A DNA stretch of 64,000 bases from Verrucomicrobiota bacterium (GTDB lineage Bacteria > Verrucomicrobiota > Verrucomicrobiia > Limisphaerales > JACRJZ01), in assembly GCA_016219875.1 (NCBI GenBank), contig JACRJZ010000074.1, forward strand, positions 1 through 64,000. Reading direction: 5' to 3'. A program made the translations under genes and the position numbers. This document shows positions 56,779 through 64,000 of this stretch, piece after piece. Numbering within the stretch: the stretch's first letter is position 1; every line of letters begins with the position of its first letter. A model generated the notes under the pieces. That model ran no database searches. It was not told the origin of the DNA and was given only the letters and a program-made list of their open reading frames with translations.

Positions 56779-56883
56779 GATGAAGCGGAGTTCGCCGGGT
56801 CCGGGGACCTGGCCGACTGGAAAGACGTGCCTTGTAGGCCCGGTGACCTCACCGGGCGGCCCAGGCGACGAGCGGTGCCACGC
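56779..56883. repeat. CCGGGCCTACAAGGCACG palindromic element, copy 2 (inverted)
   Basis: Reverse complement of the unit at 20656-20756. The plus-strand frame of the sensor kinase stays open through it, but that part reads as repeat, not protein. Confidence 0.75.
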
Positions 56884-57042
56884 CCCTTGCTGGTTTCCGG
56901 TCCCAATGTTTCCCCTCAAGTTGTGGCTAGAAACACCCGATCTGTATTCAAATCTGATGGTAGTCCCGCCAATAGGGCGGCTGGACTGACCCCGCGGGGG
57001 GCGGCGCAACTGCCCGTCACGGTGGGCAACCGGGTAATTCGG

Positions 57043-59097
57043 ATGACAACAGGCACGCAACTTTTAGCTCCCGCGGATAGCGGAGCAGGCGTGGCGCCGG
57101 AGGGAGTTCCGTCGCCGCAAGGGAATTTGCACTCAATGGGGCTGGAACAGGATCCCACCGCCGCGACACGACAACGTGAGGCCCAGTTGCACACGCTGAT
57201 CGAGTGCCTGCCGCAGCGGATTTTCTTCAAGGACCGGCATTCCGTTTTTATGACGGTCAACGCCGCGTTCGCGGCCGACTGCGGGCTGAAGCCGGAGCAG
57301 TTGGTGGGGCGCAGCGACCTGGACTTTTTCCCGAAGGAACTGGCGGAGAAGTATCGCGAGGATGACCGGCGCATCATGGCGCAAGGCCATCCGGAAACGA
57401 TCGAGGAAGCCAACCTCGTTGGAAATCGCCTGCGCACCGTGCGGGTGACCAAATCGCCCGTGCGGGACGCGGCGGGCGAGGTGTGCGGGCTGCTGGGGGT
57501 GTTTACCGACATCACGGCGGAACGCGAAACCGCCGAGGCGCTGGAGCGGCAGCGGCAAATGTTGCAGGCTCTGATGGAGAACGTGCCCGACCGGGTTTTC
57601 TTCAAGGACCGGGAATCGCGCTTCATCTGCGCCAGCCGGTCGCTCGTCAAACGGCAGGACTTGGCCAGCCCGGAGGACATCGTCGGCAAGACGGACTTCG
57701 ATTTTCTCCCCGAAGCCGAAGCGCGCGAGTTGTTCGAGGAGGAGCAGGAAGTCATGCGCACGGGACAGGCCCTGGCGTGCAAAGTGCAACGGCTGTCGTT
57801 CAAGGACGGCTCGACGCAGTGGTCGGCGGTGAGCAAGACGCCGGTGCTGGACTCGCGGGGTGTGGTCACGGGCCTGATCGGCATTTCCCATGACATCACG
57901 GACCTCAAGCGGGCGGAGGAAGAATTGAAACGCTCGCAGGCTTTCCTCGAATCGGTCATCCAGAACCTGCCGATCATGGTCTTCATCAAGGACGCCGACC
58001 TGCGCTTCGTGCTCTGGAACAAAGCGGGCGAGGAGTTGACCGGGCATTCGCGCGAAGTCTTCCTGGGCAAGACGGACCGCGACTTCTTCCCGCCGGCGGA
58101 GGCGGAGTTCTTCACGGCCAAAGACCGCGAGGCGATGAACGGCGGGCGCGTGGTCGATATTCCGGAAGAGACTTTGGACACCCCGCATCAGGGCACCCGC
58201 ATCCTGCACACGAAGAAGGTGCCCATCCTCGACGAACACGGACAGCCGCGATACTTGGTGGGCATTTCGGAAGACATCACGGAGCGGAAAGCGACCGAGG
58301 AGCAACTCAAGCTCTTTGCCCAGCGACTCGAGCAGAGCAACGCCGAGCTGCAGGATTTCGCTTACGTGGCTTCGCACGATTTGCAGGAACCGCTGCGCAA
58401 GGTGCGGGCCTTCGGCGACCGGCTGCGCACGAAATGCGGCCCTGTGCTGGGCGAGGACGGCCGCGATTATTTGGAGCGCATGACCCACGCGGCCCAGCGG
58501 ATGCAAACGCTGATCGACGATCTCCTGGCCTACTCGCGCGTGTCGCGGCGGAGCGATCCGTTTGTGCCGGTGGATCTCAACAACGTGGTGCGCGGCGTCC
58601 TCTCCGACCTGGAGGCACGCATTGAGCAAGTGGGCGGCAGCGTCATCGCCGAACCGCTGCCGATCCTCGAGGCGGACCCCACCCAGATGCGCCAACTGCT
58701 GCAAAACCTCGTGGGCAACGCCCTCAAGTTCCACCGCAAGGACGTGCCGTCGGTGGTGCGCATCTTTGTCCGCGAGCCGTCGCCCGCCACGGTCCCGGCG
58801 GCGGGACGGACCTTCGCCCGCGGGACCAAGGCCGGCAGGAAACGCGCCTTCTGCCAGGTCTGCGTGGAAGACAATGGCATCGGGTTTGACCTGAAGTACC
58901 TCGATCGGATTTTCGCCGTGTTCCAGCGCCTGCATAGCCGTCAAGAATACGAAGGCACGGGCATCGGTCTGGCGGTGTGCCGCAAGATCGCGTTGCGCCA
59001 CGGCGGCGACATCACGGCCCAGTCTCAACCCGGCCAAGGCGCCACTTTCATCGTCACCCTGCCCCTGCAACAACCCGACTCCAAAACCAACCCATGA
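57043..59097 (+). CDS. soluble multi-PAS sensor histidine kinase
   Basis: A 684-residue kinase without membrane segments. Three PAS domains each begin with a similar phrase: LPQRIFFKDRHSVFMTVN, VPDRVFFKDRESRFICAS and LPIMVFIKDADLRFVLWN, and each ends in a DIT linker. The HisKA H-box is ASHDLQEPLRKVRAF. The ATPase domain has NLVGNALKFHRK (N box), DNGIGFD (G1) and GTGIGLAVCRKIALRHGG (G2). This is the cyanobacterial/bacteriophytochrome-like HisKA type that pairs with Rcp1-like regulators. The next gene overlaps its stop (ATGA). The start is uncertain: 57043 is proposed because upstream codons lie in a palindromic element, and 57136 is possible. Confidence 0.9.
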   Translation: MTTGTQLLAPADSGAGVAPEGVPSPQGNLHSMGLEQDPTAATRQREAQLHTLIECLPQRIFFKDRHSVFMTVNAAFAADCGLKPEQLVGRSDLDFFPKELAEKYREDDRRIMAQGHPETIEEANLVGNRLRTVRVTKSPVRDAAGEVCGLLGVFTDITAERETAEALERQRQMLQALMENVPDRVFFKDRESRFICASRSLVKRQDLASPEDIVGKTDFDFLPEAEARELFEEEQEVMRTGQALACKVQRLSFKDGSTQWSAVSKTPVLDSRGVVTGLIGISHDITDLKRAEEELKRSQAFLESVIQNLPIMVFIKDADLRFVLWNKAGEELTGHSREVFLGKTDRDFFPPAEAEFFTAKDREAMNGGRVVDIPEETLDTPHQGTRILHTKKVPILDEHGQPRYLVGISEDITERKATEEQLKLFAQRLEQSNAELQDFAYVASHDLQEPLRKVRAFGDRLRTKCGPVLGEDGRDYLERMTHAAQRMQTLIDDLLAYSRVSRRSDPFVPVDLNNVVRGVLSDLEARIEQVGGSVIAEPLPILEADPTQMRQLLQNLVGNALKFHRKDVPSVVRIFVREPSPATVPAAGRTFARGTKAGRKRAFCQVCVEDNGIGFDLKYLDRIFAVFQRLHSRQEYEGTGIGLAVCRKIALRHGGDITAQSQPGQGATFIVTLPLQQPDSKTNP

Positions 59098-59549
59098 ATC
59101 CTGAAGGACGCCCCATCACCATCCTGGTGGCCGACGACGATCCGGATGATCGTCAACTGACCCGCGACGCGCTCATCGAAAGCCGCCTGGTCAACGACAT
59201 CGACTTCGTCGAGAACGGCGAAGAGTTGATGGATTACCTGCTGCGGCGCGGCGCGTACGCGCGGCTGGCGGGAAGCCCGTTGCCCGGCATGATCCTCCTG
59301 GACCTGAACATGCCACGCAAAGACGGACGCGAGGCGCTCAAGGAAATCAAGGAGCACCCGCACCTGCGCCGCATTCCCGTGGTCGTGCTCACCACCTCCA
59401 AAGCCGAAGAGGACATCGTGCGGACCTACGACCTGGGCGTGAATTCCTACATCACCAAGCCGGTCCTCTTCGACTCCATGGTCGAAACCATCCGGGTCAT
59501 CGGGAAGTACTGGTTCGAGATTGTCGAGCTGCCAGGCCGCGAACCGTGA
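59094..59549 (+). CDS. single-domain response regulator (Rcp1-like)
   Basis: A 151-residue receiver domain with no output domain. ILVADDDPDDRQLTRDAL holds the acidic pocket, LLDLNMPRKDGREAL the phosphoacceptor Asp, VVLTTSKAEEDIV the switch Thr, and YITKPV the conserved Lys. The DDDPDD start and NMPRKDG are typical of Rcp1-type partners of PAS/phytochrome kinases. It overlaps the kinase gene by 4 bp and is followed one base after its stop by a hybrid kinase, so it probably passes phosphate between the two. Confidence 0.93.
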   Translation: MNPEGRPITILVADDDPDDRQLTRDALIESRLVNDIDFVENGEELMDYLLRRGAYARLAGSPLPGMILLDLNMPRKDGREALKEIKEHPHLRRIPVVVLTTSKAEEDIVRTYDLGVNSYITKPVLFDSMVETIRVIGKYWFEIVELPGREP

Positions 59550-59550
59550 G

Positions 59551-61458
59551 ATGAACGAGCCTCCCATCCAGGTGTTGCTGGTGGACGATGATGAAGAGGA
59601 CTTCCTCATCACGCGCGATCTCTTCCGCGAGATCGAAGGCGGCCACTACCAACTGGATTGGGTGAGCGACTACGGCTCCGCCCTCCGCGCCATCACGGCA
59701 CGGAAGCACGACGTTTGTCTGATCGACTACCGGCTGGGCGTCCACACGGGGCTGGAGTTGCTGCGCGAAGCCCAACAGGCCGGGTGCAACGCGCCCATGA
59801 TCCTCTTGACGGGCCAAGGCGACCGCGTCGTGGACATGGAGGCCATGCGGGCGGGAGCGGCCGATTTCATGGTCAAGGGGCAGATCAACGCGCAGTTCCT
59901 GGAGCGCGCGATCCGCTACGCCATCGAGCGCAAACGCGCCGAGAAGGAGATTGAGAAGCTGGCGGCCTTCGCGCGCTTGAACCCGAACCCGGTGCTTGAG
60001 TTCGCGGCCGACGGCAGCCTGGCCTACTCGAATGAAGCCGCCGAGACGCTGGCCCGCTCCGTTGGCCAGGCCCGTTCGCTGGACATTGTGCCGCCGGACG
60101 TGCGCGCGATCATCGCTGAATGCCTGGGCACGGGGCAGAACCGGCTGCAAGTCCAGGTGGTCTTCGACCGCCGCACGTTTGCGTGGTCGTTCTTTCCGGT
60201 CCAGACCCGCAAGGTGGTGCATTGCTACGCCATTGAGATCACCGACCGCCTGAATCTGCTGCACGCGCAGAAAATGGAAGCGGTGGGCCAGTTGGCTGCC
60301 GGCGTGGCGCACGATTTCAACAACATCCTAACCATCATTCAAGGCCACGCCAGCCTGCTGCAGAGGGACGTGTCGCCGAACACCGCGGCGGCCAAGTCGG
60401 CCCGCGAGGTGTGCGTCGCGGCGGAACGCGCCGGCAACCTCATCCGCCAACTCCTCATGTTCAGCCGCAAGCAGGTCATCCAGCTTCGCGTGCTGGACGT
60501 CCACCAGGTCATCGACGATCTGGCGCAAATGCTCCAGCGCACGCTGGGCGAGCACGTCGTGCTGCAGGTGGCCCACATGACGGGCCACCTCCCCGTCTAT
60601 GCCGACCGCGGCATGTTGGAGCAGATGCTGATGAACCTGGCCGTCAACGCGCGCGACGCCATGCTGCACGGCGGACAGCTCACCATCTTGGCCGAACAAG
60701 TGCGCGTCTCGCCCATGGCGGCGCAGCAGAACCCAGAGGCCCGGCCCGGCGATTTTGTCCGCCTCAGCGTCAGCGACACCGGCCACGGGATCGCCCCGGA
60801 AGTGTTGCCGCGCATTTTCGAACCGTTCTACACCACCAAGGAAGTGGGCAAAGGCACCGGCCTGGGACTGGCCAGCGCCTACGGCATCGTCAAACAGCAC
60901 AACGGGTGGATCGAAGTGCAGAGCCAGCTCGGCAGCGGGACCACGTTCGCCATCTTCCTCCCACTCAGCGCCGCCCCGCCCGACCCGGTGGCCAGCAAGT
61001 CTGCGCTGCCGCCCAGCCAGAACAACAGCGAGCGCCTCCTGGTGGTCGAGGACGAGCCGGCGCTGCGCGAACTGGTGGTGGAAATCCTGCAATTGCACGG
61101 CTACGACGTGCTCTCCGCCGAGTCCGGCCTGCGCGCGCTTGAAGTTTGGGAGCAGCACAAGGACCGCATCGACCTGCTGGTCACGGACATGGTCATGCCC
61201 GGCGGCATCATGGGGCGTGAACTGGCCAGCCGGCTGCAACGGGAATCGCCCGAGCTCAAGGTCATTTACACCAGCGGCTACAGCCCTGGCATGGCCGGAC
61301 GCGATCTGGCCTTGCTGGAGAGCGGCAACTTCCTGCCCAAGCCCTACCCGCCTACGCGGCTGCTCCAACTGGTGCGCGAGTGTCTGGACGGAAAACGCGG
61401 CGGCACAGCGGCGTTGCCTCGTCCCAAGGCGGTCGAACAGTTGGTGCTGGCGCATTGA
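59551..61458 (+). CDS. hybrid kinase: receiver - PAS - histidine kinase - receiver
   Basis: A 635-residue soluble protein. The N-terminal receiver (VLLVDDDEEDFLITRDLF, CLIDYRLGVHTG, MILLTGQGDRVVD, MVKGQ) is followed by a coiled linker (AIERKRAEKEIEKLAAF) and a PAS-like domain (LNPNPVLEFAADGSLAYSN). The kinase core has VAHDFNNILTIIQGHASLLQ (H-box), NLAVNARDAM, DTGHGIAPEVLPRIFEPFYTTKEVGKGTGLGLASAYGIVKQH. A C-terminal receiver follows (VVEDEPALRELVVEIL, LLVTDMVMPGG, YTSGYS, FLPKPYP). No DNA-binding output is present in the three-gene cluster. Confidence 0.93.
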   Translation: MNEPPIQVLLVDDDEEDFLITRDLFREIEGGHYQLDWVSDYGSALRAITARKHDVCLIDYRLGVHTGLELLREAQQAGCNAPMILLTGQGDRVVDMEAMRAGAADFMVKGQINAQFLERAIRYAIERKRAEKEIEKLAAFARLNPNPVLEFAADGSLAYSNEAAETLARSVGQARSLDIVPPDVRAIIAECLGTGQNRLQVQVVFDRRTFAWSFFPVQTRKVVHCYAIEITDRLNLLHAQKMEAVGQLAAGVAHDFNNILTIIQGHASLLQRDVSPNTAAAKSAREVCVAAERAGNLIRQLLMFSRKQVIQLRVLDVHQVIDDLAQMLQRTLGEHVVLQVAHMTGHLPVYADRGMLEQMLMNLAVNARDAMLHGGQLTILAEQVRVSPMAAQQNPEARPGDFVRLSVSDTGHGIAPEVLPRIFEPFYTTKEVGKGTGLGLASAYGIVKQHNGWIEVQSQLGSGTTFAIFLPLSAAPPDPVASKSALPPSQNNSERLLVVEDEPALRELVVEILQLHGYDVLSAESGLRALEVWEQHKDRIDLLVTDMVMPGGIMGRELASRLQRESPELKVIYTSGYSPGMAGRDLALLESGNFLPKPYPPTRLLQLVRECLDGKRGGTAALPRPKAVEQLVLAH

Positions 61459-61470
61459 GCTATGTCCATG

Positions 61471-61554
61471 CCGTAGGGCAGGCGTCGCGCCTGCCTCCAT
61501 TTTCGAGAGGTTCACCTCCCGTTCCACGATCGCTTCAGGCCACACGTCATGCCC
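61471..61554. repeat. GGCAGGCGTCGCGCCTGCC palindromic element, half copy
   Basis: GTAGGGCAGGCGTCGCGCCTGCC and the following about 55 bp (TCGCTTCAGGCCAC) match the reverse complement of 48233-48313. It overlaps the 3' end of the minus-strand lipoprotein gene and supplies its stop codon. Confidence 0.75.
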
Positions 61555-61997
61555 GCGCTGAGCGAAGCACTGGGGCGGAGGTTCGCTCTACCAACCGTCT
61601 TTGGCGGTCTCACGATGGAAACTGAATTCGTGTGATTCGCGTTGCGGTGACCGTCGAAAAGGAACTCGAAGTAGTATTCCAGTGTGCCGGCGGCCTCCAG
61701 GAGTGTCTGCGGCGGAATCGTGAATTCCGTCTGCATCCGCTCGCGGTTCGACGAAAGAACCCTCGCATGAGCCGTCTGGAAGTCGCGCTGCCCCGTCTGC
61801 CGATAGTGGCAAACAATCTGTGTGTAGCGCTTTGAAAGATCTCCAGAGCCTGCCCCCCAAACCGAAAACTCCATTTTCAGAATCGTCGGCTCGCCGGCCA
61901 CGATCCGTTCGGGTGGCGTGTGACCCGCGTGACCGCCTCCAGGGCGAAAACAGCCACCAGTAAATATCAGAGCCGCGAGCACGATGGCGTAGCGCAT
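61512..61997 (-). CDS. small lipoprotein of unknown function
   Basis: A 161-residue protein with a lipoprotein signal (MRYAIVLAALIFTGGC). The mature part has TILKMEFSVWGAGSGDLSKRYTQIVCHYRQTGQRDFQ and TLEYYFEFLFDGHRNANHTNSVSIV, which looks like a beta-sandwich. I do not recognise the family. The last about 14 residues are encoded by a palindromic repeat, so the original C-terminus was probably replaced. The gene follows a small membrane-protein gene with 14 bp between, on the same strand. Confidence 0.75.
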   Translation of the reverse strand: MRYAIVLAALIFTGGCFRPGGGHAGHTPPERIVAGEPTILKMEFSVWGAGSGDLSKRYTQIVCHYRQTGQRDFQTAHARVLSSNRERMQTEFTIPPQTLLEAAGTLEYYFEFLFDGHRNANHTNSVSIVRPPKTVGRANLRPSASLSAGMTCGLKRSWNGR

Positions 61998-62011
61998 AGC
62001 CGCCGGACGAT

Positions 62012-62422
62012 TCAACTCACCGATGGCGGTCCCTCCGTGACTCCGGAATTGCCAGCCGGCGTCGCGGAGTCGCCATTCGGTGCAGCGTCTGGTTTGGCAA
62101 CTGACTCGCCGTGCCGAAGGCTCAGACGATGGGCGCACTCCCTCGCTAGCACGAACGATCCCCACAGAAATGTCACGACTCCGACAAGCGGTACGAAGCC
62201 AAGCGCATGAAAAGCGTGGGGGGTCTGGAGCAGGTGCGCGACGAGGAACGGTAAGAAGGAAGCCGCCTGCGGGCATAACATAAGGAGCAGCAACCTGCGG
62301 GCTCTCTGACGACGGTCTGCTGAATTCCTGCGCAGATACAGCACCACGCTCAATGGTAGAACTGGACCGCTGAAGAGTAAGAGCGGGAGCACCACTTCTA
62401 GGATGATGTCCGTAAGCGTCAT
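62012..62422 (-). CDS. small membrane protein
   Basis: A 136-residue protein with about three hydrophobic helices: IILEVVLPLLLFSGPVLPLSVVLYL, LLLLMLCPQAASFLPFLVAHLL and LGFVPLVGVVTFLWGSFVLA. A polar, Ala/Pro/Ser-rich tail follows. No family recognised. It is probably co-transcribed with the lipoprotein gene downstream. The 200-bp gap upstream (62423-62622) shows nothing I can name. Confidence 0.65.
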   Translation of the reverse strand: MTLTDIILEVVLPLLLFSGPVLPLSVVLYLRRNSADRRQRARRLLLLMLCPQAASFLPFLVAHLLQTPHAFHALGFVPLVGVVTFLWGSFVLARECAHRLSLRHGESVAKPDAAPNGDSATPAGNSGVTEGPPSVS

Positions 62423-62622
62423 GGCGACCTATGCCGAACATCTAAGTGAACCACATTCTTCATACGGTTGTTCCGCCATGCTCTTGTCGCGGGCACCTTG
62501 CGCCGGAGAGAGCTTCTTGTCCAGCTTGCAGATGGCCAAGACGGGACGGGGCAGCGCACCGCGACCGCACATCACGGAATCCCCTTCGCCTCCTCCAAAG
62601 CGCCCGTGGCTGTGGACGCAAA

Positions 62623-63720
62623 TCACTTCCCGGCTTCGGCCATCGTGGCCGGCAGCGCCTTGAGCACCGAGACGGCGTCAGCTTCCGGGCTGGTCCATTT
62701 CACTTGTGCCAGCGCCTGACGCGCTTCGCGGGCCAGCGGGAAACGCCAACGGTCCACGAACACGTCCGACAAGTCCCGCTGCGCGGCGCACGAGGCGGCC
62801 ACGAACCAGTTGAGCGATTGACGGAGCGCAGCGTCGCGCGTGTCCGGCTTGATCTTGGGACATTTCACCAGTTCGGCGAAGAAGCGTTTCACCCACGCAT
62901 CGCCGCCGCAGTCGCGCCGCAGCTTGAGCATGGCGGAGGCGTAGAGCACCGGCTGGTCGGAGGGCTGCAGCGGCTTGCCGTCGGGGCGACGGAGCCGCGG
63001 CGCTTTCTCGTCCAGCCCGGCGACCGACGTGAAGGCGCGCAGGAAATCCAGATCGGCCTTGGCGTGGAGCGCCTCGGCTTCCTCGATGATCTTGCGCGTC
63101 TTGAGGTCGGCATCGTCGCAGCCCAGCGCGTCCATGCACACGTAGCGCATGAAGACGGCGTAGCCCGTGACGAAGAGCGAGTGGCGGTCGCCGAAGGTGT
63201 AGTAGTTGCGGCCCATCTCGTAACAGTAGTAGTGCGGGAAGGCGTTCGTCTTGGCCGCGAACAATGGATAGTCGCCGTCATAGAAGCCGCCCACCTCGAT
63301 GCCCGTGGCGCCGACATAGCCGCAGCCGTAGCCGCAAGTCAAACCGGCGTCCGGCACGGCGGCGATGACGGGCTTGCCGTCGAATTGCTTGAAAGCATTG
63401 GGCGAGCGCCCAGTGAGGTCGGCGTAGAGTTTCCAGGCTCGATCCAGCCGGCCCACGAAGCGCGCCATCACCGCGCTGTCAAAGTTCGTGCGCGTGGTGA
63501 AAAAGATCACGCGCTCGCCTGGCCACGGATGAAGCTGGGTGCTGAGGCCGCGGTCTTGCCATCGCTTCGGGTAGAACGCGAGGCCGGCGTAATCCACCGC
63601 CGGGCCGGCCTGCAAGGTGGCCGGAGCAGGGGAAGCGGCAGCGGCCGCCGCTGGGGCAGGGGCCAAGCCGACAAACGTGACAACGATGACACCGAGAGCC
63701 ATGAACGCGGGCGCTTTCAT
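62623..63720 (-). CDS. exported protein resembling an inactive zinc metallopeptidase
   Basis: A 365-residue exported protein (signal peptide MKAPAFMALGVIVVTFVGLAPAPAAAA). YFYEMGR-like HYYCYEMGRNYYTFGDRHSLFVTGYAVFMRYVCMD sits where M60-type peptidases have HELGHNYQ followed by a second functional region, but the HExxH histidines are replaced (YEMGR). A helical C-terminal domain follows. Activity is therefore doubtful. It may be a binding protein derived from such an enzyme. The start at 63720 begins the signal peptide. The frame stays open upstream but reads as non-coding. Confidence 0.7.
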   Translation of the reverse strand: MKAPAFMALGVIVVTFVGLAPAPAAAAAASPAPATLQAGPAVDYAGLAFYPKRWQDRGLSTQLHPWPGERVIFFTTRTNFDSAVMARFVGRLDRAWKLYADLTGRSPNAFKQFDGKPVIAAVPDAGLTCGYGCGYVGATGIEVGGFYDGDYPLFAAKTNAFPHYYCYEMGRNYYTFGDRHSLFVTGYAVFMRYVCMDALGCDDADLKTRKIIEEAEALHAKADLDFLRAFTSVAGLDEKAPRLRRPDGKPLQPSDQPVLYASAMLKLRRDCGGDAWVKRFFAELVKCPKIKPDTRDAALRQSLNWFVAASCAAQRDLSDVFVDRWRFPLAREARQALAQVKWTSPEADAVSVLKALPATMAEAGK

Positions 63721-63862
63721 GGCGCGAGCGTAACGAGCCGCCGCGCGCGCGACAAACCCCGAATGACGGGGACGAATCAGAGCTTGATGGGGCCTTGCCC
63801 CCACGCCGCAGCCGCGGTTCTGAAATTGCCTCCACCACCGCGACTCGCTAACCTGCCCGCGC

Positions 63863-64000
63863 TTGAGCACGAATCCTCTATCTGAACTGGGCCGCCGCAC
63901 GGAGGCGCCGCCGATTTCGTGGCTGATGAAACTGGCGCTGGAACGGCCCCGACTCATCTCGCTGGCCGCCGGATTCACCGACCATGCCTCGCTGCCCGTC
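63863..64000 (+). CDS. PLP-dependent aminotransferase, N-terminus (cut by window edge)
   Basis: Forty-six codons from a TTG start: after about 18 variable residues comes ISWLMKLALERPRLISLAAGFTDHASLPV. This is the N-terminal arm of class I/II aminotransferases of the LysN/2-aminoadipate type, in which ISLAAG(F/Y/P)....P precedes the domain. No ATG is available because a stop lies in frame at 63821. The gene continues beyond the window. Confidence 0.75.
   Translation, partial: MSTNPLSELGRRTEAPPISWLMKLALERPRLISLAAGFTDHASLPV

Overview
The window looks like chromosomal DNA of a Verrucomicrobiota bacterium, most likely of the Pedosphaera/Limisphaerales (subdivision 3) type. The reasons are high GC, very large secreted proteins built of Ig-like repeats or of lamin-tail plus CotH domains, a WD40 Ser/Thr kinase overlapping an ECF sigma factor, a TIGR04073-type lipoprotein, sulfatase and GxGYxYP proteins, and intergenic spaces crowded with palindromic repeats. 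I saw no rRNA, tRNA, prophage or CRISPR array.

Layout. 0.2-5.4 kb: a giant Ig/propeller surface protein. 5.6-9 kb: superoxide dismutase and the folate genes pabB and pabC. 9.2-11.7 kb: a decayed gene end and two exported proteins. 11.9-16.0 kb: kinase and ECF sigma pair. 16.2-20.6 kb: a secreted glycoside hydrolase, a branched-chain aminotransferase and a glycosyltransferase. 20.9-30.8 kb, minus strand: a 2328-residue CotH/lamin-tail protein, an APC permease with a Usp domain, and a lipoprotein. 31.2-34.8 kb: a HEAT lipoprotein and a coupled MFS permease / tandem ModA-like pair. 35-40.9 kb: an ABC-2-like permease and three SPFH (HflK/HflC) genes, interrupted by a four-helix-bundle (S23) gene. 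41-43.5 kb: a retropepsin-like protein and a P1B metal ATPase. 43.5-47.9 kb, minus: mcsA-mcsB-clpC, the arginine-phosphorylation/Clp module. 48.5-53 kb: aldolase-like, GxGYxYP and esterase genes. 53-54.4 kb, minus: a coupled DUF1828/DUF6978-like pair. 54.7-56.6 kb: ndk and a sulfatase. 57-61.5 kb: a three-gene two-component cluster. 61.5-63.7 kb, minus: small lipoprotein and membrane genes and a degenerate metallopeptidase-like exported protein. The right edge holds the start of a PLP aminotransferase.

The most unusual material is repeat DNA. (1) Heptanucleotide arrays in strict 7-bp phase sit at several gene junctions. At 38433-38902 two of them form 34-bp inverted arms (32/34 identical) around the S23-family gene, between the first SPFH gene and hflC. 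This is the architecture of 23S rRNA intervening sequences, but it lies inside a protein operon. (2) At least five palindromic element families recur. One copy (30931-31131) has perfect 18-bp terminal inverted repeats and a perfect 9-bp target duplication. (3) Three different palindromic families lie in frame inside coding genes (pabB, the kinase and the glycosidase), and a fourth supplies the stop codon of a lipoprotein gene.
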